A DNA stretch of 64,000 bases from Actinoallomurus iriomotensis (GCF_030269445.1 NZ_BSTJ01000016.1:1-64000); one strand, 5' to 3'. Counted from the first letter of the stretch, positions 16,990-26,204 are shown. Program-made: numbers and translations. The notes: generated by a model from the sequence alone, not told the origin.

Positions 16990-19830
16990 TCACTCCGGGG
17001 CGGGCGGTTCGCTCTCCGGGGCGTGCTCGGCGACGAGGCGGGCCAGCTCGACGCGGGAGCCGATGCCGAGCTTGCGGAAGGCCTGGCCGAGGTGGAACTT
17101 CACGGTGTGCGGTGAGATGAACATGCGCGTGGCGACCTGGGGGTTGGTCAGCCCCTCGGCGACGAGCGCGGCGATGGCGCGTTCGGTGTCGGTCAGCGCG
17201 GCCCAGCCGGAGGCCGGGCGCTCTCCCTGGTGGTTGCGGCGCCGCACCCCGAACTCCCGCAGCCGGGCGCGAACGCGGGCCGCGTCCCGTGCCGCGCCGA
17301 CCCGCCGGTAGCCGGTCAGCGCCTCGTCCAGGTGGTGGATCGCCGCCTCGTGCGCGCCGGGCGTACGGGCGCGCAGGACGCCCAGGTCCTCCGCCGCCGA
17401 GGCGCGGCTCCAGGGTTCGAGGTACGTGGCGGCGGCCCGCGCCAGGGCCTCGGGGTCCTCGTCGAGGATCCCCCGCGCGTGGGCGGCGGACGCGGCGTAG
17501 GTCCGGAAGCCGGGGTTGCCGCGGGCGAGGGTCTCGGCCATCGCGGTGAGGGCCTCGCCGACCGGCCGTTCGCCGGCCGCGAGGGCGGTACGGGTCAGCC
17601 AGGCGGCGGCGTTCGGCTCGGTCATGAGCAGCCGGCGGTGTTCGAGGGTGCCCAGGAACCGCGAGTGGAACTCCTCCATCGCCCGTGTCGCGCCGGCCTG
17701 GGCGTCGACGACCCGGGTCACGGCCCAGTCACCCCAGCGCATCCCGTACGTCGCGCCTCGGCCCCGCCGGTGCGAGGACTCGTACCGTTCGACGCTCCCC
17801 ACGGCGGCGTCGATGTCGCCGCGGAGCACGGCGACGAGGGCGAGCACCGCGAACCCCAGCAGGTCGAACGCGTGCGCGCCCACCTCCTCGGCCCGGCCGA
17901 GTCCCGCCTGGGCCTCGGTGGCGGCGTCATCGAGGCGGCTCTGCGCGAGACGCAGCCGGCCTCGGAAGATCGCGGGGCACGGGTCGTAGGTCGTGTGGCC
18001 GAGTGCCGTGATCTCCTCGTCGGCGGTCCGCAGGGCGTTCTCGGCCTCCTCGATCTGGCGGGTGTCGGTGAGGAGGCTGATCAGGTGCAGGCGCGGGTGG
18101 GCGTGCCGAGCCTTGATCGGCCCGTCGGCCGCGATGCGAGTGGCCTCGCGGACGTGCCCGATCGCCTCGGCGCACCGCCCTTCGGCCCATGTGTCGCTGC
18201 TGAGGAGCATGTGCGCGCCGACCAGGGCGGTCGGGCCGTGGCGTTCGCCGGCGGCCACCACCGCCTCCGCCCGCTCGTGTCCCCGCCGGTCGTGGTTGGC
18301 GAACATGCCGCGGAACAGCACCTGTTCGGCGACGCCGCGCAGCTCGTCCGGCAACCCCCGCTGCTCCAGCACCCGCTCCGCCTCCGTCACCGCCTCGGCG
18401 GCCCGCCCGGCGAGCAGGAGCGTGTACGCCAGTTCGTACCGCAGCTGGGCGGCCTGCCGCGGCCGCGTGGCCCGGTCCAGCGCGGCACGTGCGAGGCCGA
18501 TCGCGTCGGCCAGCCGCCCCGCGTTGCTCAGCGCGTAGACGGCCGTCACCGTACGGTCGAACCGGCCGGCGTCGGAGGGCCCGGTGAGTTCGAGGGCGCG
18601 TACGGCGAGGTCGGCCGCGGTCTGCGGGGACGACGGCAGGACCTCGCGTACCGCCCGGTCGAGTCCGGCCACGGCCTCGGGATCGCCCGGCCGGGCGGAC
18701 CACAGCAGGTGCGCGGCGGCGCGGATGGATGATCCGCCCCGCTCGAGCAGCATGCCGGCGGCCTGCCTGTGCAGGGCCCGCCGCGCGGACTCCGGCATGC
18801 TCTCGATCATCGCCCGCCACAGCAGATCGTGCCGGAAGGCCAGCAGGTCCCCGTCCGGCACCACGACTCCCGTCGCCTCCGCCTCCTCCACCGCGGGCAG
18901 CAGCCGGCTGGGCAGTTCGCCGAGCATGTCGGCGAGGTCGTTCACGTCGAACGAGCGGCCGAGCACCGCCGCCACCTGCAGGACACGGCGGCAGTGCGCG
19001 GACAGCCGGCCCAGCCGGCGTCGCGCCGTCTCCTGCACCCGGAGCGGCAGCCGCCGGGAGACCAGGCGTGCGCGACCGTCGCCGATCTCCACCGCGCTCT
19101 CGTCGAGGAGGCCGCCGAGCAGCTCGACGAGGATGAACGGGTTGCCGCCCGCGCCGGCGGCCAGCTCCAGCACTTCGGCGTCGGGCGTCGCGCCGAGCAC
19201 GTCGGCGACGACCGCGGCCACCGCCCGGTCGTCGAGGGCCGCCAGCCTCATCCGCGTGGCGCCCTCGCGCTCGAGGACCTCATAGAGCCGGTCCACGCCC
19301 GCGTCGCCGCTGCCGGTCGTCCGGGACAGGATCCACACCAGCGGGTAGGAGGCCAGTTCCGGGATCAGCGTGCGCAGCGCCAGCAGGGTCGTCGGGTCGG
19401 CCCAGTGCAGGTCGTCGAGCGTCACCAGGAGCGGGCCGTGGGCGGCGCGCCGCTCCAGCCGCGCCTGCAGCTCCTGCACCAGCCACAGCCGCAGGTCCGC
19501 CGCGTCCCCGCGGACGTTCGCCACCGAGGCCAGCAGCGTCTGGGTGGACTCCCCCAGAGCCGCGGTCAGCGGCGCGAGCGGCTCCAGCCGCCCCGGCTCC
19601 TCCACCCCGCCCCGGGCGATGGTGAAGCCCCGGTCCGCCGCGGCCTCGGCCGCCTCGGCGAGCAGGCGGGTCTTGCCCATGCCCGACTGGCCGTCGACCA
19701 GCACCACGCCGCCGCGGCCGCCCTCGGCCGCGCACAGCGCACGGGTCAGCACCCGCCACTCCCGGTCCCGGCCACGCCGACCGGCCCCCGGCGGCCGGAG
19801 ATCGGCGGCCGGAGCGCTCAGAGCGGACAC
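16990..19830 (-). CDS. large LuxR-family (LAL) ATP-binding transcriptional regulator
   Basis: About 946 aa from GTG 19830; GTG 19860 and TTG 19881 are also in frame and the start is unsure. The N-terminal AAA/STAND ATPase has Walker A GQSGMGKT (about 47-54) and Walker B LLVTLDDLHWAD. A long TPR-like helical middle (about 400-850) follows. The C-terminal LuxR helix-turn-helix covers the last 70 residues (LTDTERAIAALVAEGLTNPQVATRM, then HTVKFHL). LAL regulators usually activate catabolic or antibiotic pathways; the target here is not evident. Confidence 0.9.
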   Translation of the reverse strand: MSALSAPAADLRPPGAGRRGRDREWRVLTRALCAAEGGRGGVVLVDGQSGMGKTRLLAEAAEAAADRGFTIARGGVEEPGRLEPLAPLTAALGESTQTLLASVANVRGDAADLRLWLVQELQARLERRAAHGPLLVTLDDLHWADPTTLLALRTLIPELASYPLVWILSRTTGSGDAGVDRLYEVLEREGATRMRLAALDDRAVAAVVADVLGATPDAEVLELAAGAGGNPFILVELLGGLLDESAVEIGDGRARLVSRRLPLRVQETARRRLGRLSAHCRRVLQVAAVLGRSFDVNDLADMLGELPSRLLPAVEEAEATGVVVPDGDLLAFRHDLLWRAMIESMPESARRALHRQAAGMLLERGGSSIRAAAHLLWSARPGDPEAVAGLDRAVREVLPSSPQTAADLAVRALELTGPSDAGRFDRTVTAVYALSNAGRLADAIGLARAALDRATRPRQAAQLRYELAYTLLLAGRAAEAVTEAERVLEQRGLPDELRGVAEQVLFRGMFANHDRRGHERAEAVVAAGERHGPTALVGAHMLLSSDTWAEGRCAEAIGHVREATRIAADGPIKARHAHPRLHLISLLTDTRQIEEAENALRTADEEITALGHTTYDPCPAIFRGRLRLAQSRLDDAATEAQAGLGRAEEVGAHAFDLLGFAVLALVAVLRGDIDAAVGSVERYESSHRRGRGATYGMRWGDWAVTRVVDAQAGATRAMEEFHSRFLGTLEHRRLLMTEPNAAAWLTRTALAAGERPVGEALTAMAETLARGNPGFRTYAASAAHARGILDEDPEALARAAATYLEPWSRASAAEDLGVLRARTPGAHEAAIHHLDEALTGYRRVGAARDAARVRARLREFGVRRRNHQGERPASGWAALTDTERAIAALVAEGLTNPQVATRMFISPHTVKFHLGQAFRKLGIGSRVELARLVAEHAPESEPPAPE

Positions 19831-19896
19831 CCACCCACCCGCCGGGAGACGAGAGACCACGCGACCAACGTACCTGGTCAACGCCCTGCCGCCGCT

Positions 19897-20033
19897 GGGC
19901 CTGTCTCGAAGTCCCCGCCCGTGGCGAGCGGTGTCCAGGCGGCGCGTCGCGAGTTCGTGGGGTGGGGGCGACGACGCGGCGAGGCGTCGCCCGGGCGCCG
20001 CGCAGCAGGACAGCGGGGCTTGGGGACAGGCCC
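19897..20033. mobile_element. MITE-like element (137 bp, imperfect terminal inverted repeats)
   Basis: The ends are near-perfect inverted repeats: the left end reads GGGCCTGTCTCGAAGTCCCC, and the right end read inward is GGGCCTGTCCCCAAGCCCCG. The first nine bases are identical, and the rest match apart from three substitutions and one missing base. It lies upstream of the LAL gene and contains no gene. No clear target duplication is visible. The ends resemble IS5-like termini, so a non-autonomous miniature element is the best reading; a large hairpin is the alternative. Confidence 0.5.
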
Positions 20034-20076
20034 TAAGCGAGAGCGGCCCCGGACCGCTCCCCGCCGAGGCGGGCGG

Positions 20077-20952
20077 TCAGGACGGCCGGGAGCGTCCGCG
20101 GGCGAGACCGGGGAGGTGGCGCCAGCCGAGAGTCTGGATCAGGCCCGCCACGTCGGGCGGAAGGTCGTCCAGGATCAACCGCCGGCCGGGTGAGATGCGC
20201 AGGGCATAGGTGACCAGGAGGCTGAGGATGCCCAGGTCGAGGAAGCGCACCTCCGCGAAGTCCAGGTGCGTGTCGGTGGTGGCGCGGCCGACCGAGGTGA
20301 GCGCGGTCAGCAACGGCGCCTGGCGCGCGGTGTCGAGTTCGCCGGCGAGCCGCAGGCCGTCGGGGGCGTGGCTGCGGGTGATGCGGAGGACGCCGTCGTC
20401 GAACTCGGGGTTCGCGGTCACCCGCAGCCGGTGCGTGCCGGTCAGCGCCCTGAGCTGGTCGGCGGAACAACGGCTGCGGTCGAGCTGGCAGATCGCCATC
20501 ACGGCGGGCTCGGCCGCGACCGCCTCGGCGAACCGGGCCTCGCAGGCGAGCATCAGCGGGTACGCGCCGGACTGGCGGAGCGCCCAGCTCATGTCGGCGG
20601 TGAGCCGGACGGCGGGATAGCCCTGCTCGGCGGCCTCGGTGATCTCCCGGCCGATCACCGCGAGCATCCGGTCCGGGTCGAGATGTCCCTGGGGCAGACA
20701 GACCGCGCCGCTAGGGATGACCCGTAACTGTCCCGTACGGACGAAGCGGTCGGCGTCGGGACGGCCGCCGAGCCCGGGAAGCCGGCGGTGACCCGCCTCC
20801 CCGACGTAGATGACCTTCTGGCGGGCGGCCAGGCCGTCCTTGAGGAAGGGCCCGATGACCTGCGCCTGCTCCGCCGGCGTCGCGAAAGGGAACGCAGCAT
20901 GATCACCCGGCCGAATCTCGCCCACCGGTTGTGCCGTAATGCGAATTCCCAT
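20077..20952 (-). CDS. MEDS-domain and STAS-domain regulatory protein
   Basis: 291 aa from ATG 20952; the longer frame upstream looks random. Residues about 8-165 match the MEDS (DcmR-type) sensory domain: RPGDHAAFPF, then a hydrophobic strand with KVIYVG. Residues about 195-290 form a STAS domain like anti-sigma factor antagonists. Such MEDS-STAS proteins in actinomycetes are thought to work with RsbW-like kinases, and one is encoded about 900 bp away (21822-22283). Role in sigma-factor control is inferred. Confidence 0.75.
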   Translation of the reverse strand: MGIRITAQPVGEIRPGDHAAFPFATPAEQAQVIGPFLKDGLAARQKVIYVGEAGHRRLPGLGGRPDADRFVRTGQLRVIPSGAVCLPQGHLDPDRMLAVIGREITEAAEQGYPAVRLTADMSWALRQSGAYPLMLACEARFAEAVAAEPAVMAICQLDRSRCSADQLRALTGTHRLRVTANPEFDDGVLRITRSHAPDGLRLAGELDTARQAPLLTALTSVGRATTDTHLDFAEVRFLDLGILSLLVTYALRISPGRRLILDDLPPDVAGLIQTLGWRHLPGLARGRSRPS

Positions 20953-21346
20953 TTGCAGTCCACAAAGTAGTCGTTCGGCTACCGCAGGTGAGTGTACGCC
21001 GAACACCGCCCGGCTCTGGGTGACTCGGCCTGACCTGGCCTGCCAGCCGATCATCAGACGGCCGAGCGAAAGCGTCGCCGATCTCCCTCACGAGTTCGTC
21101 GTGAGGCAGGCCACGGGAACGATGGCGCCCCGCCGCACCAGGGTCTCCGGGCGAGCACGCGTCGGCCGGTCCCCGGTTCGACGCGGTTGAAGTCCTCGTG
21201 CGGTCCGGCCGTCGGCTCCGGATCGCGCCTCCGCCATGAGGCCGCGACATCTCGGTATCGGAGGGGGAGGCCATCCGGCCGGCGACCGGACGCGGGGAGG
21301 AGGCGAAGTGCGGTACCCCGATACCCACACTGAAGAGGCCCGAGGG
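20953..21346. other. 394-bp region without a supported gene
   Basis: Only short, low-quality frames cross this stretch. No RNA gene or clear hairpin was seen. Confidence 0.5.
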
Positions 21347-21790
21347 GTGAGGCGCGGCCGACGGTACGCGGCGAGCCTGGCGATCAACGGCGCGGTGCCG
21401 CTGCCGGTCTACCTGCTCCGCCGCCCCGACTCCCCCGTGACGTCCACGCCCTGGCGATCACGATGCCCGTTTCCGTCGCCGGTGCGCTCGTCGGGTTCGC
21501 GTGACGTCGCCGGCCGGACCCCGTCGGCGTCCTCACTGTGGGCGCGTGCGGCGTCGCGCTGATCGCCGCGCCGCCGTCCGGACGCGACCCGTTGGCCCTC
21601 GAGCGCGGGGGTGGCCGTCGTCGCCGGACCGCTCGGCCGCGCGCCGGCCCACTTCTCCTCGCGGTCCGCTGCGCTCACGAGCCGGAGACCCCGGACGCGC
21701 AACGGCGGCCACCGCGCTGACCGCGATCATGGGCGGCGCGCTCGTCGCCCGTTCCCTCACGCTGACGATGGGCCATCCGGGCGAGACGGA
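21347..21790 (+). pseudogene. decayed VC0807-like integral membrane protein
   Basis: Pieces of one membrane protein appear in order but in different frames. They are RRYAASLAINGAVPLPVYLL (from GTG 21347), then HALAITMPVSVAGALVGFA followed by an in-frame TGA and RRRPDPVGVL...VALIAAPPSG, and finally ATALTAIMGGALVARSL. Family members read GFARRR without a stop at the TGA, so a CGA to TGA change is likely, plus at least two frameshifts. The expected last helices are missing. This is a clear gene remnant with no product expected. Confidence 0.6.
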
Positions 21791-21821
21791 CGCACGGCGT
21801 CGCGGTGGCCCCGCCGGCGGC

Positions 21822-22283
21822 TCAGCGCGCCGCCGGGGAGTCCGCTCCACCGGAGCGCGACGCCCCCGCGAGTGACTCCGCCTGGAGATGCTTCTCGAAC
21901 CGGATCATCGCGCCCTGGAGGGGGCGGCTCTCGATCTGCAGGTTCTCCGCCAGGGCGGCGATGATCTGCAGCCCCCGCCCGTGTTCGGCGGTGGCCACCT
22001 GGTCGGCATGGACCTGGTTCAACAGCGCCGAGTCGAACCCGCGGCCGGTGTCGACGACCTCCACCACGCAACGCGAGCTCATCACCTGGACCCGGACCTC
22101 GTACTCGTCGCCCTCGTCTGCGTGCTGGATGACGTTGGCACACGCCTCCCCCAGGGCCAGCGTGATGTCGTCACGAATGTCGCTCGACACCTTCAACGCG
22201 GCCAGGGAGGCATCGAGGACCTCCCGGGTGACACGGACGGTTTCGGCGTCTCTGGGCAGGCACAACACGAGCGATACCTTCAC
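21822..22283 (-). CDS. RsbW-like anti-sigma factor / ATP-binding protein
   Basis: 153 aa from GTG 22283, which has GGGGAG 5 nt upstream; GTG 22289 sits on that site and is rejected. GHKL ATPase fold: N-box LALGEACANVIQHA, G1 box VVDTGRGFD and G2 region EHGRGLQII. It is a serine-kinase/anti-sigma type without HTH or sensor. It may pair with the MEDS-STAS protein at 20077-20952, as in RsbV/RsbW systems. The C-terminal 20 residues are a low-complexity tail. Confidence 0.8.
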   Translation of the reverse strand: MKVSLVLCLPRDAETVRVTREVLDASLAALKVSSDIRDDITLALGEACANVIQHADEGDEYEVRVQVMSSRCVVEVVDTGRGFDSALLNQVHADQVATAEHGRGLQIIAALAENLQIESRPLQGAMIRFEKHLQAESLAGASRSGGADSPAAR

Positions 22284-22481
22284 GAGCACTCCCCACGGTC
22301 GAGGCGGTCATCGGCCCGGAAGACGTACCCTCCCCGCCGGGCCGAAACGGCGAATGCCGAAGTGACACATGGGACGACGATCCTGAGCCTCATCGCGTCG
22401 TATGTCCTGAATATGCCGGTGACAGCACGATTGTCTGGGTACGCCCTGCGGAGAGAACCCAGGACGGGCGGGGGTGGGGAC

Positions 22482-22925
22482 GTGCCCAAGACGACCGAGA
22501 AGGGCACCGTCGGGCGGAGCGAGCCGCCCGGCACGAGGGCTCAGCGCACGTTCGCCGAGGCCCCCGACTCCGCGGCCCCACCGTACGGCGAGGGACGGCA
22601 GGCGCACCGCGTCGCGCACGAGTCGGTCAATCACATCCACGAGAAGGCCGGCGACCCGCCAGGAGCCGAAGCGGCCGCGGCGATGCGACCGGCGCCCGGT
22701 CCGCGCGGTCGGCGCCGACGACGGACCGGCGCCGTACCGGGCGGCCTCTCCGCCGCGGCGCACCGGCGTCAAGGGACCCTCGGACGAACGGTCCCCAAGC
22801 GGGCGCCACACGTCGCCGCCGCCCACGGGCGACGTGAACGCCAACGCTCCCACGCAGCACGCCCCTGCCCGGCGGATCGACGTCCCCGGCCACTCATGGA
22901 TGAGCAAGGGTGAACCGGCCCGGCC
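22482..22925 (+). pseudogene. decayed ChaB-family gene
   Basis: From GTG 22482 the frame reads MPKTTEKG, then AQRTFAEAPDSAAPPYGEG and AHRVAHESVNHIHEKAGD, the ChaB signature in which orthologues read AHRVAYxALKHxxEKVGDHW. After about 22680 the frame loses identity. The expected ChaB C-terminus (GPSDERSPSG, then TGDVNANAPTQH and RIDVPGHSWMSKGE, a Rho-N-like end) continues in another frame from about 22767 to 22925. At least one frameshift plus an insertion separates them. Probably non-functional, although a short N-terminal product could still be made. Confidence 0.65.
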
Positions 22926-23119
22926 CGACCGAAGGCCACACGAGGCCCGGCACGCCGGTCCGCGCCGCCGATCGCGGCCCGGCGCACAGTCCCCGGCGTC
23001 GCGATCCGCAACATCCGCCCCATCCCCCCCGAACTCCTCGACGCGTTTTCTGGTCGATCTCCGCTCAACGAGCCACGCCTTCACCAGCGACCTCACTCGA
23101 CGTGACTCTCCTTGTGAGG
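22926..23119. other. no supported gene
   Basis: A short frame near 22985-23080 reads GVAIRNIRPIPPELLDAF and looks like a natural protein N-terminus, but it has no start, no ribosome site and stops after about 35 codons. It may be another remnant. Confidence 0.3.
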
Positions 23120-23120
23120 A

Positions 23121-23133
23121 TCATGTAACATGA
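23121..23133. promoter_or_regulatory. palindrome upstream of asnB
   Basis: TCATGT and ACATGA are perfect 6-bp arms around a single A, within an A+T-rich stretch about 90 bp before the asnB start. It may be an operator for the MarR protein encoded just after asnB. Confidence 0.4.
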
Positions 23134-23219
23134 AATTTATATAGTTCGTTAATACAAGTGGCGGAAGGTGATCAGCGAGCTACGCGCCGTATGAGAACAA
23201 CTGCCGGTTGGAGGGTTGT

Positions 23220-25061
23220 ATGTGTGGAATCACCGGGTGGGTGTCGTTCGAGCGCGACCTACGCGCCGAACCGGCCACCGTCGACGCGATGACCGAGACC
23301 ATGGCCTGCCGTGGCCCGGACGACCGCGGAACCTGGATCACGGATCACGCCGCTCTCGGGCACCGTCGACTGGCCATCATCGACCTGCCGGGCGGCCGGC
23401 AGCCGATGAGCGTCGACACCCCGAACGGCCCGGTCGTGATGGTGTACTCCGGCGAGGCCTACAACTTCACCGAGCTCCGTGACGAGCTCATCGGCCGCGG
23501 GCACCGGTTCCGCACCGACTCCGACACCGAGGTCGTGCTCCGCTCGTACCTCGAATGGGGTGACGCGTTCACCGAGCGGCTCAACGGCATGTACGCCTTC
23601 GCGATCTGGGACTCCCGCGAGAACCGCCTCGTCATGGTCCGCGACCGCATGGGCATCAAGCCGTTCTACTACTACGAGACCGCCGACGGCGTGCTGTTCG
23701 GCTCCGAGCCCAAGGCGATCCTGGCCAACCCGCTCGCCGAGCGCACCCTGACGCTCGACGGCCTCCACGAGCTGTTCGCGTTCGTCAAGACGCCCGGCCA
23801 CGCGATCTGGGAGGGCATGCGCGAGGTCGAGCCGGGCACCATCGTCACCGTCGACTCGAACGGCCTGCGCACCACCCGCTACTGGACGCTGCGCACCCGC
23901 GAGCACACCGACGACCAGGCCGCCTCGGTCGCGCACGTACGGGAGCTGCTCGAGGACATCGTGCGCCGTCAGCTCGTCTCCGACGTGCCGCGGTGCACCC
24001 TCCTGTCCGGCGGACTCGACTCCTCCGCGATGACGGCGATCGCCGCCCGGCAGCTCGCCGAGGTCGGTGAGACCGTCCGCAGCTTCGCCGTGGACTTCGT
24101 CGGCCAGACCGAGAACTTCGTCCCCGACGACCTGCGCGCCACGCCGGACACGCCGTACGTGCACGACGTCGCGGCGCTGTCCCGCACCGATCACCAGGAC
24201 ATCGTCCTGAACTCCGACCAGCTCGCCGACCCGGAGGTGCGCTCCAAGGTCATCCGGGCCCGCGACATCCCGGCCGGCCTGGGCGACATGGACGCCTCGC
24301 TGTACCTGCTGTTCAAGGCCATCCGCGAGCACTCGACGGTGGCGCTGTCCGGTGAGTCGGCCGACGAGGTGTTCGGCGGCTACCAGCAGTTCTTCGACCC
24401 GGAGGCCCAGCGCGCCACCACGTTCCCCTGGCTGGTGCGGTTCGCCAGCCACTTCGGCGACGACGGCGGCATTCTCTCGCCTGACCTGTCCAAGGCCATG
24501 GACCTGCCGCGTTACATCCAGAACGCCTACGACACGTCCATCGCCAAGATCGAGCGCCTCGACGGCGAGAGCGACTTCGAATGGCGGATGCGCAAGGTCT
24601 GCTATCTGCACCTGACGCACTTCGTGCGGATCCTGCTCGATCGCAAGGACCGCGCCTCGATGGCGGTCGGCCTCGAGGTCCGCGTGCCGTTCTGCGACCA
24701 CCGCCTGGTGGAGTACGTGTACAACACGCCGTGGTCCCTCAAGACCTACGACGGCCGGGAGAAGTCGCTGCTGCGCGGCGCCTCCCGCGACGTGCTGCCG
24801 CAGTCGGTGGCGGAGCGGGTCAAGTCGCCCTACCCGTCCACCCAGGACCCCAAGTACGCGGTGAAGCTGCAGGACAACGCGCGGGAGTACCTCTCGACGC
24901 CGGGCCACCCGGTGTTCGACCTCGTCAGCCGCGACTGGCTCGCCCAGACGGTCGAGATCGACACGCCACAGATCACGCAGGCGTCTCGGCACGGTCTCGA
25001 ACGCACGCTTGACCTGGCCCTGTGGCTGGACATGTACAAACCGACGCTGAAACTATCCTGA
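23220..25061 (+). CDS. asnB: asparagine synthetase (glutamine-hydrolysing)
   Basis: 613 aa. ATG 23220 is the true start: it follows GGAGGG at 23210-23215 and puts Cys at position 2, the nucleophile of Ntn glutaminases (MCGITGWV). The N-terminal glutaminase domain spans about 2-200. The C-terminal synthetase domain has the PP-loop LSGGLDSSAM for ATP and GESADEVFGGY. It converts aspartate and glutamine to asparagine in the cytoplasm. Full length and intact. The downstream marR starts 2 nt after its stop, an unusual pairing that suggests regulated, non-housekeeping use. Confidence 0.93.
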   Translation: MCGITGWVSFERDLRAEPATVDAMTETMACRGPDDRGTWITDHAALGHRRLAIIDLPGGRQPMSVDTPNGPVVMVYSGEAYNFTELRDELIGRGHRFRTDSDTEVVLRSYLEWGDAFTERLNGMYAFAIWDSRENRLVMVRDRMGIKPFYYYETADGVLFGSEPKAILANPLAERTLTLDGLHELFAFVKTPGHAIWEGMREVEPGTIVTVDSNGLRTTRYWTLRTREHTDDQAASVAHVRELLEDIVRRQLVSDVPRCTLLSGGLDSSAMTAIAARQLAEVGETVRSFAVDFVGQTENFVPDDLRATPDTPYVHDVAALSRTDHQDIVLNSDQLADPEVRSKVIRARDIPAGLGDMDASLYLLFKAIREHSTVALSGESADEVFGGYQQFFDPEAQRATTFPWLVRFASHFGDDGGILSPDLSKAMDLPRYIQNAYDTSIAKIERLDGESDFEWRMRKVCYLHLTHFVRILLDRKDRASMAVGLEVRVPFCDHRLVEYVYNTPWSLKTYDGREKSLLRGASRDVLPQSVAERVKSPYPSTQDPKYAVKLQDNAREYLSTPGHPVFDLVSRDWLAQTVEIDTPQITQASRHGLERTLDLALWLDMYKPTLKLS

Positions 25062-25063
25062 GC

Positions 25064-25543
25064 ATGACTGCGAGGACGGTGAGCGCCGACGAGGCGCTGG
25101 ACGTCGTGATCGCGATGCATCGCCTCATGCGGCGCCTTCGCCGTACCGGTCACAACGGCACGGTGCACCCGACGCAGCTCATCGTCCTCGCCCTGCTCAA
25201 CCAGTACGGCCCGCTGCGCATCGGCGAACTCGCCCGGCGCGTGCCCTGCTCCCAGCCGACCGCCACCACCGCGGTGGCGGGCCTGCTGTCGGCCGGGTTC
25301 GTCGACCGCGAGGCCGACCCCACCGACGGCCGCGCGACCCGTGTGGCCGCCACCGCGGCGGGCCTGGACATCCTGCGGTCGTTCGCGCACAGCGAGGCCG
25401 AGGTCCTCGCCGAGCTGATGTCGACGCTCCCGGAGGACGACGCCCGGCTCGTGATCACCGCGGCGCCCGTCCTCAGCACCCTCGCCGACCTGCCCGCCGC
25501 CGGTCCGGCGCCGGACGACGACGTGTCGCCGCCCCTCGCCTGA
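25064..25543 (+). CDS. MarR-family transcriptional regulator
   Basis: 159 aa from ATG 25064, 2 nt after the asnB stop. The winged helix includes IGELARRVPCSQPTATTAVAGLLSAGFV and the wing DREADPTDGRATRVAATAAG. The N-terminus lacks Cys sensors. Its position in the asnB transcript suggests it controls that operon, perhaps through the palindrome at 23121-23133; this is inference. Confidence 0.85.
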   Translation: MTARTVSADEALDVVIAMHRLMRRLRRTGHNGTVHPTQLIVLALLNQYGPLRIGELARRVPCSQPTATTAVAGLLSAGFVDREADPTDGRATRVAATAAGLDILRSFAHSEAEVLAELMSTLPEDDARLVITAAPVLSTLADLPAAGPAPDDDVSPPLA

Positions 25544-25557
25544 CGCCGGGACGTCAG
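25540..25557. terminator. short hairpin overlapping the marR stop
   Basis: CTGACG / CGTCAG arms with a 6-nt loop between the convergent marR and lysE-type genes. Weak evidence. Confidence 0.3.
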
Positions 25558-26204
25558 CGGTCCTCGACCAGAAGGTCGACCGCGAAGCCGAGAAAGGCGA
25601 TCCCGCTGACCTGCTCCATCCGTCGCCGGAACGACGGCCGCCGGATCCGCTCGCCCAACGCGGCGGCCGCCCCGGATACCACCCAGTACCAGATCGCGAG
25701 TTCGGCGACGTCGATCGCCGAGAAGAGCATCGTGGTGCCGAACACCGGCGCGTAGCGGGGCATGAACTGCGGCACCAGGCTCATGTAGAAGACGCCGGCC
25801 TTGGGGTTGAGGAGGTTGGTCCCCATTCCGGCGCGAAAGGCCGCGAACCATCCGCGCGGAGTGGACCCGCCCGGCCGTTCGGCGGCCGAAGCGTCGCCGC
25901 TGTCGCCTTCCGGTTCGCGTCGCCGGGCGTGCCACAGGATCGACGCGCCCATCCACGCGAGATAGACGGCACCGCAGATCCGTACGGTGTCGTAGGCCAG
26001 GTGGGAGGCGGTGAGCAGCGCGGTCAGGCCGACAGCGGCGGCCAGGGCCCAGACCCCGCAGCCGGTGAGAACGCCGAGAGCGGCGACGAACCCGCCACCC
26101 CGCCCCTGGACGATCGAGGTCCGCAGGACGAGCAGCGTGTCCAGCCCCGGCGTCACGTTGATGATCAGGGCGACACCCGCGAACGCGAGCGCGGCGGTCA
26201 GCAT
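25554..26204 (-). CDS. LysE/RhtB-family amino acid exporter
   Basis: 216 aa, six hydrophobic segments. The N-terminus FAGVALIINVTPGLDTLLVLRTS carries the family NxTPGxD signature, followed by VYLAWMGASILW. It should export amino acids or related small molecules across the membrane. The loop between segments 3 and 4 is acidic and Gly/Ser-rich (EPEGDSGDAS). No LysG-type regulator adjoins it; the neighbouring MarR is convergent. Confidence 0.88.
   Translation of the reverse strand: MLTAALAFAGVALIINVTPGLDTLLVLRTSIVQGRGGGFVAALGVLTGCGVWALAAAVGLTALLTASHLAYDTVRICGAVYLAWMGASILWHARRREPEGDSGDASAAERPGGSTPRGWFAAFRAGMGTNLLNPKAGVFYMSLVPQFMPRYAPVFGTTMLFSAIDVAELAIWYWVVSGAAAALGERIRRPSFRRRMEQVSGIAFLGFAVDLLVEDR

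Noticed and set aside
22308-23096. 262-codon minus-strand frame before asnB
   Set aside because: Low-complexity Arg/Gly composition; the ChaB remnant on the plus strand accounts for the sequence.
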